Positions 8,012 through 16,971 are shown, counted from the stretch's first letter. The stretch is 52,204 bases of DNA from Ilumatobacteraceae bacterium (GCA_017859395.1 JAFMNE010000012.1:1-52204); one strand, 5' to 3'. Notes: generated from the sequence alone by a model not told the origin. Program-made: numbers and translations.

Positions 8012-9018
8012 GCGGTGCGGGCCACGCCCACTTGCGCGAACTCAACGATGCCGTCCTGCAGGTTCGCGACCTTGAAGTGACCTTCGGGTCGGGTCGGGCG
8101 CCTCGGGTTCAGGCTGTTAGCGGGGTCAGTTTTGACATCGCTCGCGGCGAGACGTTGGGCATTGTGGGCGAAAGTGGGTGCGGTAAATCCACCACGGGTC
8201 GCGCGATCATGCAGATGCCGCCGGCAACGGCGGGTTCGGTGCTCTTTGAAGGTGATGACTTGGGTGCCATGTCCCCGTCGGAGCTGCGTCTCGCACGTAC
8301 GCGAGTGCAGATGATCTTCCAAGATCCGATCTCGTCACTGAATCCTCGCCGGCGCGTGCGTGATTCAGTGGCAGAGCCCCTCGATATCTGGTCGCGGGGA
8401 ACTTCTGCCGAGCGTCGACAGGTCGTCGACGACATTCTGGCCGACGTCGGCATCGACCCGGAACGGGCAGCCGTTGCGCGTCCCCATGAGTTCTCTGGAG
8501 GACAGTGCCAACGTATTTCAATCGCCCGGGCACTGGTGCTGTCTCCCACCCTGCTGATTTGTGATGAACCGGTATCGGCGCTTGATGTGAGCGTGCAGGC
8601 ACAGGTGCTGAACCTGTTGGAAGACCTGAAGGCGCGGTACTCGCTCACCATGATGTTTATCGCTCACGACCTGGCGGTTGTGAAGAACATTTCTGACCGT
8701 GTGGCGGTCATGTATCTCGGCCGACTCTGCGAGATTGCGCCATCGCGAGAGTTGTACGAGCATCCGGCACATCACTACACCCGGGTGCTACTGGATTCGA
8801 TCCCCGTGCCCGATCCGGAAGTCATTGCGGTGGGACATGAACTCGTCGGCGATCTTCCCTCCCCCGTTGACCCGCCATCTGGTTGCCGCTTCCACACGCG
8901 GTGTCCGGCGGCGGACGACCAATGCCGGACAGAAGAACCAGTGATGCGGGCGGTTGGCGAGGATCACTATGTTGCCTGTCACCATCCACTGGTGACATCG
9001 GTCGCGATCTCTACCTGA
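8008..9018 (+). CDS. ABC importer ATPase, DppF/OppF type
   Basis: Second ATPase of the importer (336 aa). Walker A GESGCGKST at 54-62, signature FSGGQCQRI at 162-170, Walker B LLICDEPVSALD at 182-193, and the C-terminal SGCRFHTRCPAADDQC extension. Four-base overlap (ATGA) with DppD. It ends the operon and its 3' end overlaps the end of the convergent HAD gene by eight bases, leaving no room for an intergenic terminator. Confidence 0.95.
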   Translation: MSGAGHAHLRELNDAVLQVRDLEVTFGSGRAPRVQAVSGVSFDIARGETLGIVGESGCGKSTTGRAIMQMPPATAGSVLFEGDDLGAMSPSELRLARTRVQMIFQDPISSLNPRRRVRDSVAEPLDIWSRGTSAERRQVVDDILADVGIDPERAAVARPHEFSGGQCQRISIARALVLSPTLLICDEPVSALDVSVQAQVLNLLEDLKARYSLTMMFIAHDLAVVKNISDRVAVMYLGRLCEIAPSRELYEHPAHHYTRVLLDSIPVPDPEVIAVGHELVGDLPSPVDPPSGCRFHTRCPAADDQCRTEEPVMRAVGEDHYVACHHPLVTSVAIST

Positions 9019-9598
9019 CGAGGTGGGCGCGATCCGCCCACGCCAACATCTCACGGTCACCGGTGGAATCTCCCCATACGCTGACGTGCACATCCGCGCG
9101 CGTCAACGACCAAGCGGCGAGTTGTTCCTCCAATCGGTGAACCTTGTTCGCGCCGCGGCAATTCGGTGTGGATAGCTGCCCGGTAAGCACTCCGTCCGTG
9201 CTTTCAAGGCCTGTAGCCAATATCGCATCAGCGCCAAGATGCGCACCGATCATTTGGACGTAGGGTTCGAACGAGGCGGACACAATCAGTCGTCGTGCTC
9301 CGCGCTCGCCTGCTGCGTGCCAATCACGCAGAACGGTTGGGTTGAGGTCACGTGCGATCGCGCGAGCAGTGAGACTCTCAGCAACGTGGCGGACATGCTC
9401 AATTTCGACGCCGCGGAGTGCGCCAGCGGCAATCGCTTTGATCGCGTCACGGTCCCGATGCCGTAACGCCGCAATGAGGTCGGCTCGTGCGCACGCCGTG
9501 GCCAATGACCCAAGGCCTGCCGCGCGTCGCAGGAAGGGAACGACCAGGTCGCCGCGAACGAGCGTGCCGTCAAGATCGAATGCGGCGAGGCGCATCAC
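9011..9598 (-). CDS. HAD-superfamily subfamily IB phosphatase (SerB/CicA-like)
   Basis: Small HAD hydrolase (195 aa). The catalytic DLDGTL motif (nucleophile Asp8, acid Asp10) is at the N-terminus and GDSTGDREM near residue 177 binds magnesium. Subfamily IB includes phosphoserine phosphatase and phospholipid phosphatases; the substrate here is not evident. It is the last gene of the scpA-to-aroA run. GTG at 9598 and ATG at 9595 are both possible starts, each overlapping or touching the aroA stop at 9595-9597. The 3' end overlaps the DppF-type gene by eight bases tail to tail. Confidence 0.85.
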   Translation of the reverse strand: MMRLAAFDLDGTLVRGDLVVPFLRRAAGLGSLATACARADLIAALRHRDRDAIKAIAAGALRGVEIEHVRHVAESLTARAIARDLNPTVLRDWHAAGERGARRLIVSASFEPYVQMIGAHLGADAILATGLESTDGVLTGQLSTPNCRGANKVHRLEEQLAAWSLTRADVHVSVWGDSTGDREMLAWADRAHLVR

Positions 9599-10869
9599 GC
9601 CGTCCAGTCACGTAGAGCTGACCAGAATCCCGGCCAGCTTTTCGACACCACATCGGCGTCCTCGATCGTCGTCCCTCCCGTGACGCTGCCGAGGATGCCG
9701 GCGACCATTGCAAGTCGGTGATCATCACAGGTGGCAACATTGCTTCGTGGCGGGCGCACACCCCGCTGGGGGTCGCCGTGGATCACCAGCCCGTCGTCGG
9801 TCTCGTCGACATCGGCCCCGAAGGCACGCAGGAGGTTCCCCAAGTCGCTAATGCGGTCGCTTTCCTTGTTGCGGATAAATCCAACGCCGCGGATCACCGT
9901 TGACCCGGATGCAATGGTTGCAACTGCCGCCACCGTGGGGACGAGATCTGAACAGTTCGAAAGGTTGAGATCAACCGGGCGAAGTGCCGGGTTATCGCGA
10001 CTCACGCGCGTTGCCGACACGGTCTGCTCCACGCCCATTCCCATCCGGCGGAGAATGTCCACGAACTCCGCGTCACCTTGGGTGGATGCGGTGCCGAGCC
10101 CCTCAACGGTGACCGAACCACCGAGTAGAGCGGCTAGGGCGAGCGGATAACTGGCTGATGAGGCGTCAGCCTCCACCGTGTGTGCCACCGCTGCATAGCC
10201 ACCTGCGTCAATGGTGACAACGTCGTCGGCGATGTGTATGGCTGAATGGCCGTGGATGCCCATCACGGCCGCGGTGAGGTCCACATACGGGCGTGACACC
10301 AGGGGCGTGGTGATCCTGATCGTGAGTCCGGACGGAAAATACGGTGCCACCATCATTAATGCCGAGATGTACTGGCTGGAAATATCACCGTCAATGGCGA
10401 TCTCGTGGTTGGCAACGGGGCCCTGCACGGTGGCCGGAAGCCGGCCATCACGATGTGACACTTCGCAGCCGAGGTCTGAGAGCGCGGCGAGTAGTGGCCC
10501 GATGGGTCGTTCACGCAGCCGCGGCTCGCCGTCAACGGTGACGCCCATTGGTGAACATGCTCCGAGCGCCAGCGCGAAACGCGATGTTGTACCGGCCAAC
10601 CCGGCCCACACCGAGCCACCGGGAATACGACCGTTGGTTCCGCGCACGTGCGTGCAACTGCCTGTGTGGGACACGTCGACACCCAGGTTGTTCAGGCCGG
10701 CAATCATTGCGGATGTGTCGTCTCCGTCGGGCAGATTGTGAAGATCGGTTACCCCGATGCCCAATGCGGCACACACCAGCGCACGGTTTGCGACACTCTT
10801 AGACCCCGGCACCGTGGTCTTCACGTCAATCGGCTGTCGACGTGGCTCGCCGATCAGTTCCGACGACAC
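9595..10869 (-). CDS. aroA: 3-phosphoshikimate 1-carboxyvinyltransferase (EPSP synthase)
   Basis: Joins phosphoenolpyruvate to shikimate-3-phosphate, the sixth step of the shikimate pathway. The N-terminal PGSKSVANR motif (about 20-28) binds the phosphate groups, and DDHRLAM near the C-terminus is the second family signature. The frame opens at 10968, inside tyrA, but a GTG at 10869 with GGGAG five bases upstream gives a 424-aa protein of normal length, 19 bases after tyrA. The tyrA-aroA pairing puts two aromatic amino acid steps in one transcript. Confidence 0.95.
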   Translation of the reverse strand: MSSELIGEPRRQPIDVKTTVPGSKSVANRALVCAALGIGVTDLHNLPDGDDTSAMIAGLNNLGVDVSHTGSCTHVRGTNGRIPGGSVWAGLAGTTSRFALALGACSPMGVTVDGEPRLRERPIGPLLAALSDLGCEVSHRDGRLPATVQGPVANHEIAIDGDISSQYISALMMVAPYFPSGLTIRITTPLVSRPYVDLTAAVMGIHGHSAIHIADDVVTIDAGGYAAVAHTVEADASSASYPLALAALLGGSVTVEGLGTASTQGDAEFVDILRRMGMGVEQTVSATRVSRDNPALRPVDLNLSNCSDLVPTVAAVATIASGSTVIRGVGFIRNKESDRISDLGNLLRAFGADVDETDDGLVIHGDPQRGVRPPRSNVATCDDHRLAMVAGILGSVTGGTTIEDADVVSKSWPGFWSALRDWTA

Positions 10870-10888
10870 GAGCGCTCCCGTTGAACCA

Positions 10889-11962
10889 TCACGATAATGC
10901 TGACACGGTCGGGTGGAAACCGCGAGCCAGGAGGCCTCCGCGGAACAAATCCGAGTGCTCGCGCTCAATCAGCACCACCGCGAGCCCACGCGCCCCTTCA
11001 GCCATGTGAACGACCTCGAAGTTCGCGATGTTCACCCCAAGTTCAGCGGCCAGAGTGAAGACCTCCGCAGCGGCACCCGACCGATCAGGAATACGAATTC
11101 GGAACTCGCACAATTGGGTGGGATCAGTGACACGTCCCGGCAGATTCCGGCGGGCGTCGCGGGCATCGGTGAGCATGGCGAGCAGACTCTGGCGATCGTC
11201 TCTGTCGAGGGAACCACGAATGGTGGACAGCATGTCGATCATGTCCCCAAGGGCTTCGGAGATAGCAGCCGAGTTCTGAGAACAAATATCGATCCAAATG
11301 TCCGGTCGACCAGCCGCGATCCGGGTCATGTCGCGAAAGCCTCCAGCGGCCAGGCGTAGCAGGGCGGCGTGTTCATCAGAGCGCCCGGTGGCGAGATGCA
11401 TCAAGCCAGCCGCGGTCAAATGTGGGAGGTGACTCACCACTGCCACCAACCGGTCGTGGGCTTGCGGGGTGACCGCAACGACCTCCGAGCCGAGTTCAGT
11501 CACAACAGATGCGACGAAGGCGAAGGATCGATCGTTGGTACTGCTGGTCGGAGTGAGGACCCACACCGCGGAATCGAACATATTCGGATCGGCGCCGTCG
11601 AGCCCATCGAGCTCGCTCCCCGCCATGGGATGCCCGGGAACGAAGCGTGGATGATCAATGGATGAAGCAACGTCAGATTTGACCGAACCTGCATCGGTCA
11701 CGATGCCCTCTGTTTCGTGGATGGCGCGGTTGACGCTGTCGGTCAGAGCCATCACCGGGACGGCAACGAAGGTGATGTCAGCCTCGCGATGGAGGCCGAT
11801 GTTGTCGATGAGACCGTCGCGGTGCGCGCGACGAACAACGTCATCGTCGTGGTCCTCGCCGTGGACGATCCATCCTCGTGCACGCAGTCCCGCTGCGATC
11901 GACCCACCGATCAGGCCGGTCCCGATGACATTCGCGACCCGGCCGCGAGCAGTTTCAGACAC
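10889..11962 (-). CDS. tyrA: Prephenate dehydrogenase with C-terminal ACT domain
   Basis: Oxidative decarboxylation of prephenate (or arogenate) towards tyrosine. The Rossmann motif GTGLIGG lies at about residues 14-20; GHPMAGSE is the substrate-site motif. A C-terminal ACT domain (from about residue 275, with IPDRSGAAAEVF) suggests feedback control by tyrosine. The frame is open to 12220, but that would overlap rluB by over 260 bases. GTG at 11962 gives a normal N-terminus and an eight-base overlap with rluB. ATG at 12022 is less likely. No clear ribosome site; translation may be coupled to rluB. Confidence 0.9.
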   Translation of the reverse strand: MSETARGRVANVIGTGLIGGSIAAGLRARGWIVHGEDHDDDVVRRAHRDGLIDNIGLHREADITFVAVPVMALTDSVNRAIHETEGIVTDAGSVKSDVASSIDHPRFVPGHPMAGSELDGLDGADPNMFDSAVWVLTPTSSTNDRSFAFVASVVTELGSEVVAVTPQAHDRLVAVVSHLPHLTAAGLMHLATGRSDEHAALLRLAAGGFRDMTRIAAGRPDIWIDICSQNSAAISEALGDMIDMLSTIRGSLDRDDRQSLLAMLTDARDARRNLPGRVTDPTQLCEFRIRIPDRSGAAAEVFTLAAELGVNIANFEVVHMAEGARGLAVVLIEREHSDLFRGGLLARGFHPTVSALS

Positions 11963-12737
11963 GGCGTCGCATCGTATCTGCGCCGTGTCCAACCGCTGTT
12001 CGTAGCGCCATCGCCTCGTCATCGGTGAGGTGTCGCCACTGACCTGGCTGCAGCTTCCGATCGCTGATCGGCCCGATACGAACTCTGATGAGCCGCTCGA
12101 CAGGATGACCAACGGCCGCGCACATGCGCCGAACCTGGCGGTTGCGGCCTTCGTGAATGGTGATACGCAGCAGCCCTGGCTCAGGCTGCGATACGCGTGC
12201 CGGATGTGTGATGCCGTCATCCAATTCCACGCCGGTCCGTAACATGCGGATTGCGTGAGGGCTCACTCGCCCTCCACGCACAGTTGTGAGGTATTCCTTG
12301 TCGACGCCGTGGCTGGGATGTGTCACGGCATGGGCGAGATCGCCATCGTTGGTGATCAGCAGCAATCCCTCCGTCATCAGGTCCAATCGGCCGACCGGAA
12401 ACACGCGAGGGCTGTGGGGTACGAGGTCCATCACCGTTGGACGGCCCTGGGGGTCGGTGACGGTGGTGACGACGCCGGTGGGCTTGTTCACGAGGTAATG
12501 CACGAGGTCGGGTTGCGTGCCTGCGGGCGCACCGTCCACTCTGACGTCGTCGGTGCCTGGGTCAACGCGGCGGCCGAGCACCGCGATCTCGTCATTCACG
12601 GTGACTCGACCAGCTGCGATGAGGTCTTCGCAGACTCTCCGACTCCCCCACCCCGCAGCAGCGAGAACCTTCTGCAGTCGCTGTCCCTCGGGGAAGTCGC
12701 CACCGAGGTTGTCGATAGGCCCGAGCGGATCGTTCAC
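11955..12737 (-). CDS. rluB: 23S rRNA pseudouridine synthase, RluB family
   Basis: Converts a uridine of 23S rRNA (2605 in E. coli numbering) to pseudouridine. An S4 RNA-binding domain covers about 19-65, followed by the RsuA/RluB catalytic domain with GRLD at 116-119; Asp119 is the expected catalytic residue. EGRNRQVRRM near 205 is the second signature. Four-base overlap (ATGA) with scpB. The scpA-scpB-rluB order is widely conserved in Gram-positive bacteria. Confidence 0.95.
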   Translation of the reverse strand: MNDPLGPIDNLGGDFPEGQRLQKVLAAAGWGSRRVCEDLIAAGRVTVNDEIAVLGRRVDPGTDDVRVDGAPAGTQPDLVHYLVNKPTGVVTTVTDPQGRPTVMDLVPHSPRVFPVGRLDLMTEGLLLITNDGDLAHAVTHPSHGVDKEYLTTVRGGRVSPHAIRMLRTGVELDDGITHPARVSQPEPGLLRITIHEGRNRQVRRMCAAVGHPVERLIRVRIGPISDRKLQPGQWRHLTDDEAMALRTAVGHGADTMRRRV

Positions 12738-13399
12738 TGCGTTGCCGCGGCGCCCGGGGACTCGTGCGTTCCGGGAAGCCGAAGTCCGGCCTCAAGAGCC
12801 TCGACTACATCGGCATCAGGAATAAATTCCGCAATTGGCGGAAGGTCGTCGATACTGCGAAGGCCAAGTTTGTCGCAGAAGAGTTCGGTGGTGCCGAGCA
12901 GGACGGCCTGGCCGGGGCCAGTATCGCGACCTACTTCATCGACGTACCCGCGCGCCATCAGAGTGCGAATCACGCCGTCGGGATCCACTCCGCGAATCGA
13001 GGCGACCTGCGCACGTGAGATCGGCTGCTTATAGGCGATGATCGCGAGTGTTTCCAGAGCCGCACCCGAGAGTCGGGCACGTTGCTCGTTCAAGATGAAG
13101 CGTTCCACGTACGCGGAGGTGGACGCGACACTCTGGTACCTCAACCCACCGGCAATTTCGACGAGTTCAAAACCACGGTCGTCGTGGCGGTACTGCTCGG
13201 CGAGTTCTTGCCACCAGGATTCGATAGCCGGTAGGGGCTGTTCCAGCAGTTGGGCGAGCAGTTCTACCGGAACCGGTTCATGGGCGACCAACACAATGGC
13301 TTCGATTGCGCGACGCATCTCACTCCCGATCACGTCATGTTCAGCGGGAGCGTCATTCCCGGCGGTGGCCTCGTTAGGGAGGTGATCGTCATCGTGCAC
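12734..13399 (-). CDS. scpB: Segregation and condensation protein B
   Basis: Winged-helix partner of the SMC-ScpAB condensin complex, which organises and separates newly replicated chromosomes. The protein has 221 aa with an acidic leader (1-25), two winged-helix domains and the family motif LETLAIIAYKQPISRAQV around residues 114-131. It follows scpA by 12 bases; GGATGAGGA around the scpA stop can serve as ribosome site. GTG at 13405 is an alternative start. Confidence 0.95.
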   Translation of the reverse strand: MHDDDHLPNEATAGNDAPAEHDVIGSEMRRAIEAIVLVAHEPVPVELLAQLLEQPLPAIESWWQELAEQYRHDDRGFELVEIAGGLRYQSVASTSAYVERFILNEQRARLSGAALETLAIIAYKQPISRAQVASIRGVDPDGVIRTLMARGYVDEVGRDTGPGQAVLLGTTELFCDKLGLRSIDDLPPIAEFIPDADVVEALEAGLRLPGTHESPGAAATQ

Positions 13400-13411
13400 T
13401 GGAGCGTGTCC

Positions 13412-14188
13412 TCATCCTTCGTAGGCGTCGATTGAGGTGTGCAGCGGATCGTAGTCATCGTCGCCGACCCATCGCAGGGTGAGATCGCCGAACCGTTCGA
13501 ATTGATCGATCTCGACAACGCCTTGTTTGTACAACTCCAACACGGCAAGGAAACGGATGATGACCTCGATGCGGTCGACGAGGGCGGAGGTGAGCCGACG
13601 AAACGACACAGTTCCCGCGCTAGGCAACTCGTCGAGGATTTCCGTGATCGCGTCGGCCACGGTGGTCGTGATTGGCGTGACATGGAACAGATCGACGGTG
13701 GGAACCGGCTTCGGTGTCAGCGCCCTGATAGCGGCGCTGCGCAGCCGCGCAACCGAGGACTCATCGATGAGGTCCGGCGCAAGGCCCGCGAATCGCTCGT
13801 CCGGGCCCACCGTGCGCGCCACGTGAAGGTCTGCCTCATCGGAGAGCCGTCCGAGCACCGCTGCAACATCTTTGAAGGTCTTGCATTCGAGGAGTCGAGC
13901 CAGGAGCAGATCGCGCTCCTCCCAGAGTGCGAGTTCCTCGTCCAGGTCGCCATCGTCGGTTCCGGGTAGGAGCCGTCGTGTCTTCAATTCGACGAGGGTC
14001 GCCGCGATCAGCAAGAACTCTGTCGCAACATCGAGGTCGAGGGCCTGCAACCGCTCCAACTCTGCAAGGTAGGCATCGACGATGTGGGCAAGATCGATGT
14101 CGTACAGCTCAACTTCTGATGACAGGATCAGTTGCAGCAAAAGATCAAATGGCCCCTCGTACACCGGGGTGGAGACATCGATCGGCAC
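13412..14188 (-). CDS. scpA: Segregation and condensation protein A
   Basis: Kleisin subunit that bridges the SMC heads (258 aa). The N-terminal motif YEGPFDLLLQLI (about 9-20) and the DIDLAHIVDAYL helix that contacts SMC are visible; the C-terminal winged helix ends near 245. The start is GTG at 14188. A TAGTCT hexamer six bases upstream suggests a leaderless transcript for the whole scpA-scpB-rluB-tyrA-aroA-HAD run. Divergent from trpS across 64 bases. In mycobacteria a ParA-like gene precedes scpA; here it is absent. Confidence 0.95.
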   Translation of the reverse strand: MPIDVSTPVYEGPFDLLLQLILSSEVELYDIDLAHIVDAYLAELERLQALDLDVATEFLLIAATLVELKTRRLLPGTDDGDLDEELALWEERDLLLARLLECKTFKDVAAVLGRLSDEADLHVARTVGPDERFAGLAPDLIDESSVARLRSAAIRALTPKPVPTVDLFHVTPITTTVADAITEILDELPSAGTVSFRRLTSALVDRIEVIIRFLAVLELYKQGVVEIDQFERFGDLTLRWVGDDDYDPLHTSIDAYEG

Positions 14189-14194
14189 GCTGCG

Positions 14195-14200
14195 AGACTA
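14195..14200 (-). promoter_or_regulatory. Predicted -10 element of scpA operon
   Basis: TAGTCT on the minus strand, six bases (cgcagc) before the GTG at 14188. It is back to back with the trpS hexamer 38 bases away, so two leaderless promoters would share this small divergent gap. Confidence 0.55.
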
Positions 14201-14238
14201 CCGGAGCAGTCGGACCCCGACCGGCGATGGATGACCGC

Positions 14239-14244
14239 TAGCCT
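14239..14244 (+). promoter_or_regulatory. Predicted -10 element of trpS
   Basis: TAGCCT, eight bases before the GTG at 14253. The same hexamer occurs before apt. Leaderless start inferred; GCGGGG between hexamer and GTG is a poor ribosome site. Confidence 0.5.
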
Positions 14245-14252
14245 GCGGGGTC

Positions 14253-15239
14253 GTGACCCGCGTGCTTTCGTGCATCCAGCCGACTGGAGATGTTCATCTC
14301 GGGAATTACCTCGGGGCCCTTCGGAACTGGGTTGCAGGCCAGCATGAGGCTGATGTCTTTCATGGCATTGTCGATCTTCATGCCCTCACGACCACAGTGA
14401 CTCCGGACGTGATCGGGGCCAACACTCTCGAACTGTCGGCCATGCTGTTTGCCATTGGTCTCGACCCTGAGGTTGCCACGGTGTTCGTGCAGAGCCACGT
14501 GCCGGAACATGCCCAACTCGGGTGGGTCATGGAGTGCACCGTGTCCTTCGGCGAGCTGTCGCGTATGACGCAGTTCAAGGAAAAGTCTTCTCGCGCCGAG
14601 ACAGACTTTGTGTCCGCTGGTCTCTTCACCTATCCCGCGTTGCAGGCTGCCGACATCGTTCTCTATGACGCGAATGAAGTGCCTGTTGGCGATGACCAGC
14701 GTCAGCACGTTGAGATCACTCGAGATATTGCGATCCGCTTTAACCACCGATTCGGTGACACTCTCGTTGTTCCCGAAGCCGTGACCCCTGCCGCGGGTGC
14801 CCGGGTGATGGATCTCGCGGATCCGACATCAAAGATGTCGAAGAGTTCGGCGTCCACCAATGGGTGTGTGTTCCTGCTCGATCCACCCGAGGTCGTGACC
14901 CGCAAGTTCAAGCGGGCGGTCACCGACTCCGATGGCACGGTGGCCTACGACCGGGCGGAGAAGCCAGGGGTGTCCAACCTGATCGACATCTTGTCCGCTG
15001 CATCCGGGATGTCGCCGGAGTCGATCGTCTCGTCGTACAGCCAGTACGGCCCGCTCAAGTCCGACACGGCGGCGGCCGTCATTGCCGTTCTGGCACCGAT
15101 TCAAGCCCGGTACGCAGAGCTGACGGCTGATCGCGCAGAACTTGCTCGTCAGCTGCGCGTCGGAGCAGACCGCGCTCGGACTGTGGCCTCGGCGACACTG
15201 GAGCGCGTCTACAGCGCAGTGGGTCTTCTACCCGGGTGA
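14253..15239 (+). CDS. trpS: Tryptophanyl-tRNA synthetase
   Basis: Charges tRNA-Trp with tryptophan (328 aa, class Ic). The HIGH-equivalent is PTGDVHLGNYLG at about 10-21 and the KMSKS loop is SKMSKSSA near 197. GDDQRQHVE is a family motif. It starts with GTG at 14253 and overlaps the following MATE gene by four bases (GTGA), so the two are co-transcribed. Confidence 0.97.
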   Translation: MTRVLSCIQPTGDVHLGNYLGALRNWVAGQHEADVFHGIVDLHALTTTVTPDVIGANTLELSAMLFAIGLDPEVATVFVQSHVPEHAQLGWVMECTVSFGELSRMTQFKEKSSRAETDFVSAGLFTYPALQAADIVLYDANEVPVGDDQRQHVEITRDIAIRFNHRFGDTLVVPEAVTPAAGARVMDLADPTSKMSKSSASTNGCVFLLDPPEVVTRKFKRAVTDSDGTVAYDRAEKPGVSNLIDILSAASGMSPESIVSSYSQYGPLKSDTAAAVIAVLAPIQARYAELTADRAELARQLRVGADRARTVASATLERVYSAVGLLPG

Positions 15240-16558
15240 CCGACGCGCGCAGCGTCGACCGGCGAATCCGATCGCTTGCGGTTCCAGCCCTTGGTGCGTT
15301 AGCGGTTGAACCGGTCTACGTCGCGGTCGATACGGCGATTATTGGTCACGTCGGCACCTCAGAACTTGCTGGTGTCGCACTTGCGGCCACCGTGCTTTCG
15401 ATCGTTGTCGCAGGTTCGAATGTGTTGGCATATGGCGCAACCGAGCGCATCGCGCGTTGCCGCGGCCAAGGAGACATCATCGGTGCTACTCGTATTGCGA
15501 CCCAGTCCTTGTGGGTCGCCGTAGCTGCCGCTGCTGTGCTGACACCACTTGTTGCCACCGTCGGGCGACTCATCACACGCGTCGTGGAGACCGATCCGGA
15601 TACCGCGGCACATGCCGTGCGATATCTCTGGATCTCAAGCCTCGGTCTTCCCGCAGTGCTCGGCGTCACGGCGGCCCAGGGCATCTGCCGCGGCCACGGT
15701 GACTACCGCACACCGCTGATCATCCTCGCCGTGTCGAACGGTGTCAACGTGGTGGTGGAACTTCTGCTCGTCGTGGTCGCTGGGCTATCGGTCACAGGTT
15801 CTGCACTCTCTACCGTCATTGCCCAGTGGCTGGCCGCGTTGTGGTTTATCCGCCGTGTACGGGCCTATGTCGGGCCATCACGACAACGATTCCCCGACCT
15901 ATCGGTGATGGCCGACTTGTCGCGCGTGAGTGGCGCTCTGGCGCTGCGGGTCGGGTCAATGCTGGTCGTGCTGTCCGGATCGACCATTCTCGCCGGCCGG
16001 TCCGGTACGGGTGTACTCGCTGCTCATCAGATCGTGATGGGTGCCTTCATTCTGCTCGCACTGATCCTTGACGCGTTGGCCCTCCCCGCGCAAACGCTCG
16101 TGGCCGAAGCTGGCGGTAGCGGTGGGCAGCAACTGGCAGCGTTGATTGCTGGCCGGGTCTACACGTTGTCGTTGATCACGGGCGTTATTCTGTGCGCTGG
16201 TCTTGCACTTGGTGCTGGTCCCATTGCCACGATTTTCAGCGCTGATCCCCTCGTCGTTGATTTGGCAGGCGATGGTCTGCGAATACTTGCGATCGGTCTG
16301 ATCCCCGGTGCAGTCGCCTTTGCTGGGGATGGCATTCTGATTGGCTCTGGTGATTTTTTGTTCCTGGCCGTCGCATCGGTCGTGCACAGTGCTGTCATGG
16401 TCGCCGCCGTTGCTGTCACCGGACTCGGGGCTCCGCAACTGTGGGTTATTTGGCTTCTCTTCGGTGGCTGGTTAGTGCTGCGTGCAGGAACTGTTGCCGT
16501 GCGGTCATACGTACTGTTGGTCCGGCCTCATGCGTCGTCAGCTGCCATGACAATGTGA
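15236..16558 (+). CDS. MATE-family efflux transporter (DinF-like)
   Basis: Multidrug and toxic-compound extrusion carrier (440 aa) with about twelve membrane helices in two repeated halves. The early motif VEPVYVAVDTAIIGHVGTSE (about 25-44) is typical of the DinF branch, which exports organic cations or other small molecules using a Na+ or H+ gradient. Substrate unknown. GTG at 15236 overlaps the trpS stop. The 3' end overlaps the convergent HD-domain gene by 31 bases. Confidence 0.9.
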   Translation: MTDARSVDRRIRSLAVPALGALAVEPVYVAVDTAIIGHVGTSELAGVALAATVLSIVVAGSNVLAYGATERIARCRGQGDIIGATRIATQSLWVAVAAAAVLTPLVATVGRLITRVVETDPDTAAHAVRYLWISSLGLPAVLGVTAAQGICRGHGDYRTPLIILAVSNGVNVVVELLLVVVAGLSVTGSALSTVIAQWLAALWFIRRVRAYVGPSRQRFPDLSVMADLSRVSGALALRVGSMLVVLSGSTILAGRSGTGVLAAHQIVMGAFILLALILDALALPAQTLVAEAGGSGGQQLAALIAGRVYTLSLITGVILCAGLALGAGPIATIFSADPLVVDLAGDGLRILAIGLIPGAVAFAGDGILIGSGDFLFLAVASVVHSAVMVAAVAVTGLGAPQLWVIWLLFGGWLVLRAGTVAVRSYVLLVRPHASSAAMTM

Positions 16559-16971
16559 TGGCGCGTATCGGTACCGCGCAGGATTGCGACGACCTCTGGC
16601 CGGGCTCCGACCTCAAGCAGAAACGAGATGCCGATGCGCTCGTGGTCGAGATATCGGCGCCACCGTGCGCGACGTCCACCAAGGCATGTTGCGCCAATGC
16701 GCTCCCACACCGGTAGGTCATCAACTGCTTTCCCCGCATCGTGCAGCAGTGCGGCCGCGACGGTGACCGCATCGCTGCTGTCATGGCATGCCACTCGTCG
16801 TGCAACGGCGATGGAATGACGACGGTCGGCATTGCTCATCCGGTGAAAGATCGAGGCCTCGGCAGATGTCAACCATGATTCGGCCCAGGCGGCATCATCA
16901 CTTGATGGGGGTCGTTGCCCCGTCTGCTCCGCGGTGCGGCGCAGTAGGTGCAATGGACGGCGCCGCGTCAT
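16528..16971 (-). CDS. HD-domain protein, metal-dependent phosphohydrolase family
   Basis: Small protein of 147 aa. HD-type metal ligands are visible: His52 (RRHSIAVARRV), the pair in LLHDAGK (77-78), and a later His in LDHERIG. These proteins usually cleave phosphate esters of nucleotides, but this short branch has no assigned substrate. It starts with ATG at 16971, overlapping the xerD stop, and its tail overlaps the MATE gene by 31 bases. It ends the HAD-tlyA...xerD run. Confidence 0.75.
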   Translation of the reverse strand: MTRRRPLHLLRRTAEQTGQRPPSSDDAAWAESWLTSAEASIFHRMSNADRRHSIAVARRVACHDSSDAVTVAAALLHDAGKAVDDLPVWERIGATCLGGRRARWRRYLDHERIGISFLLEVGARPEVVAILRGTDTRHHIVMAADDA

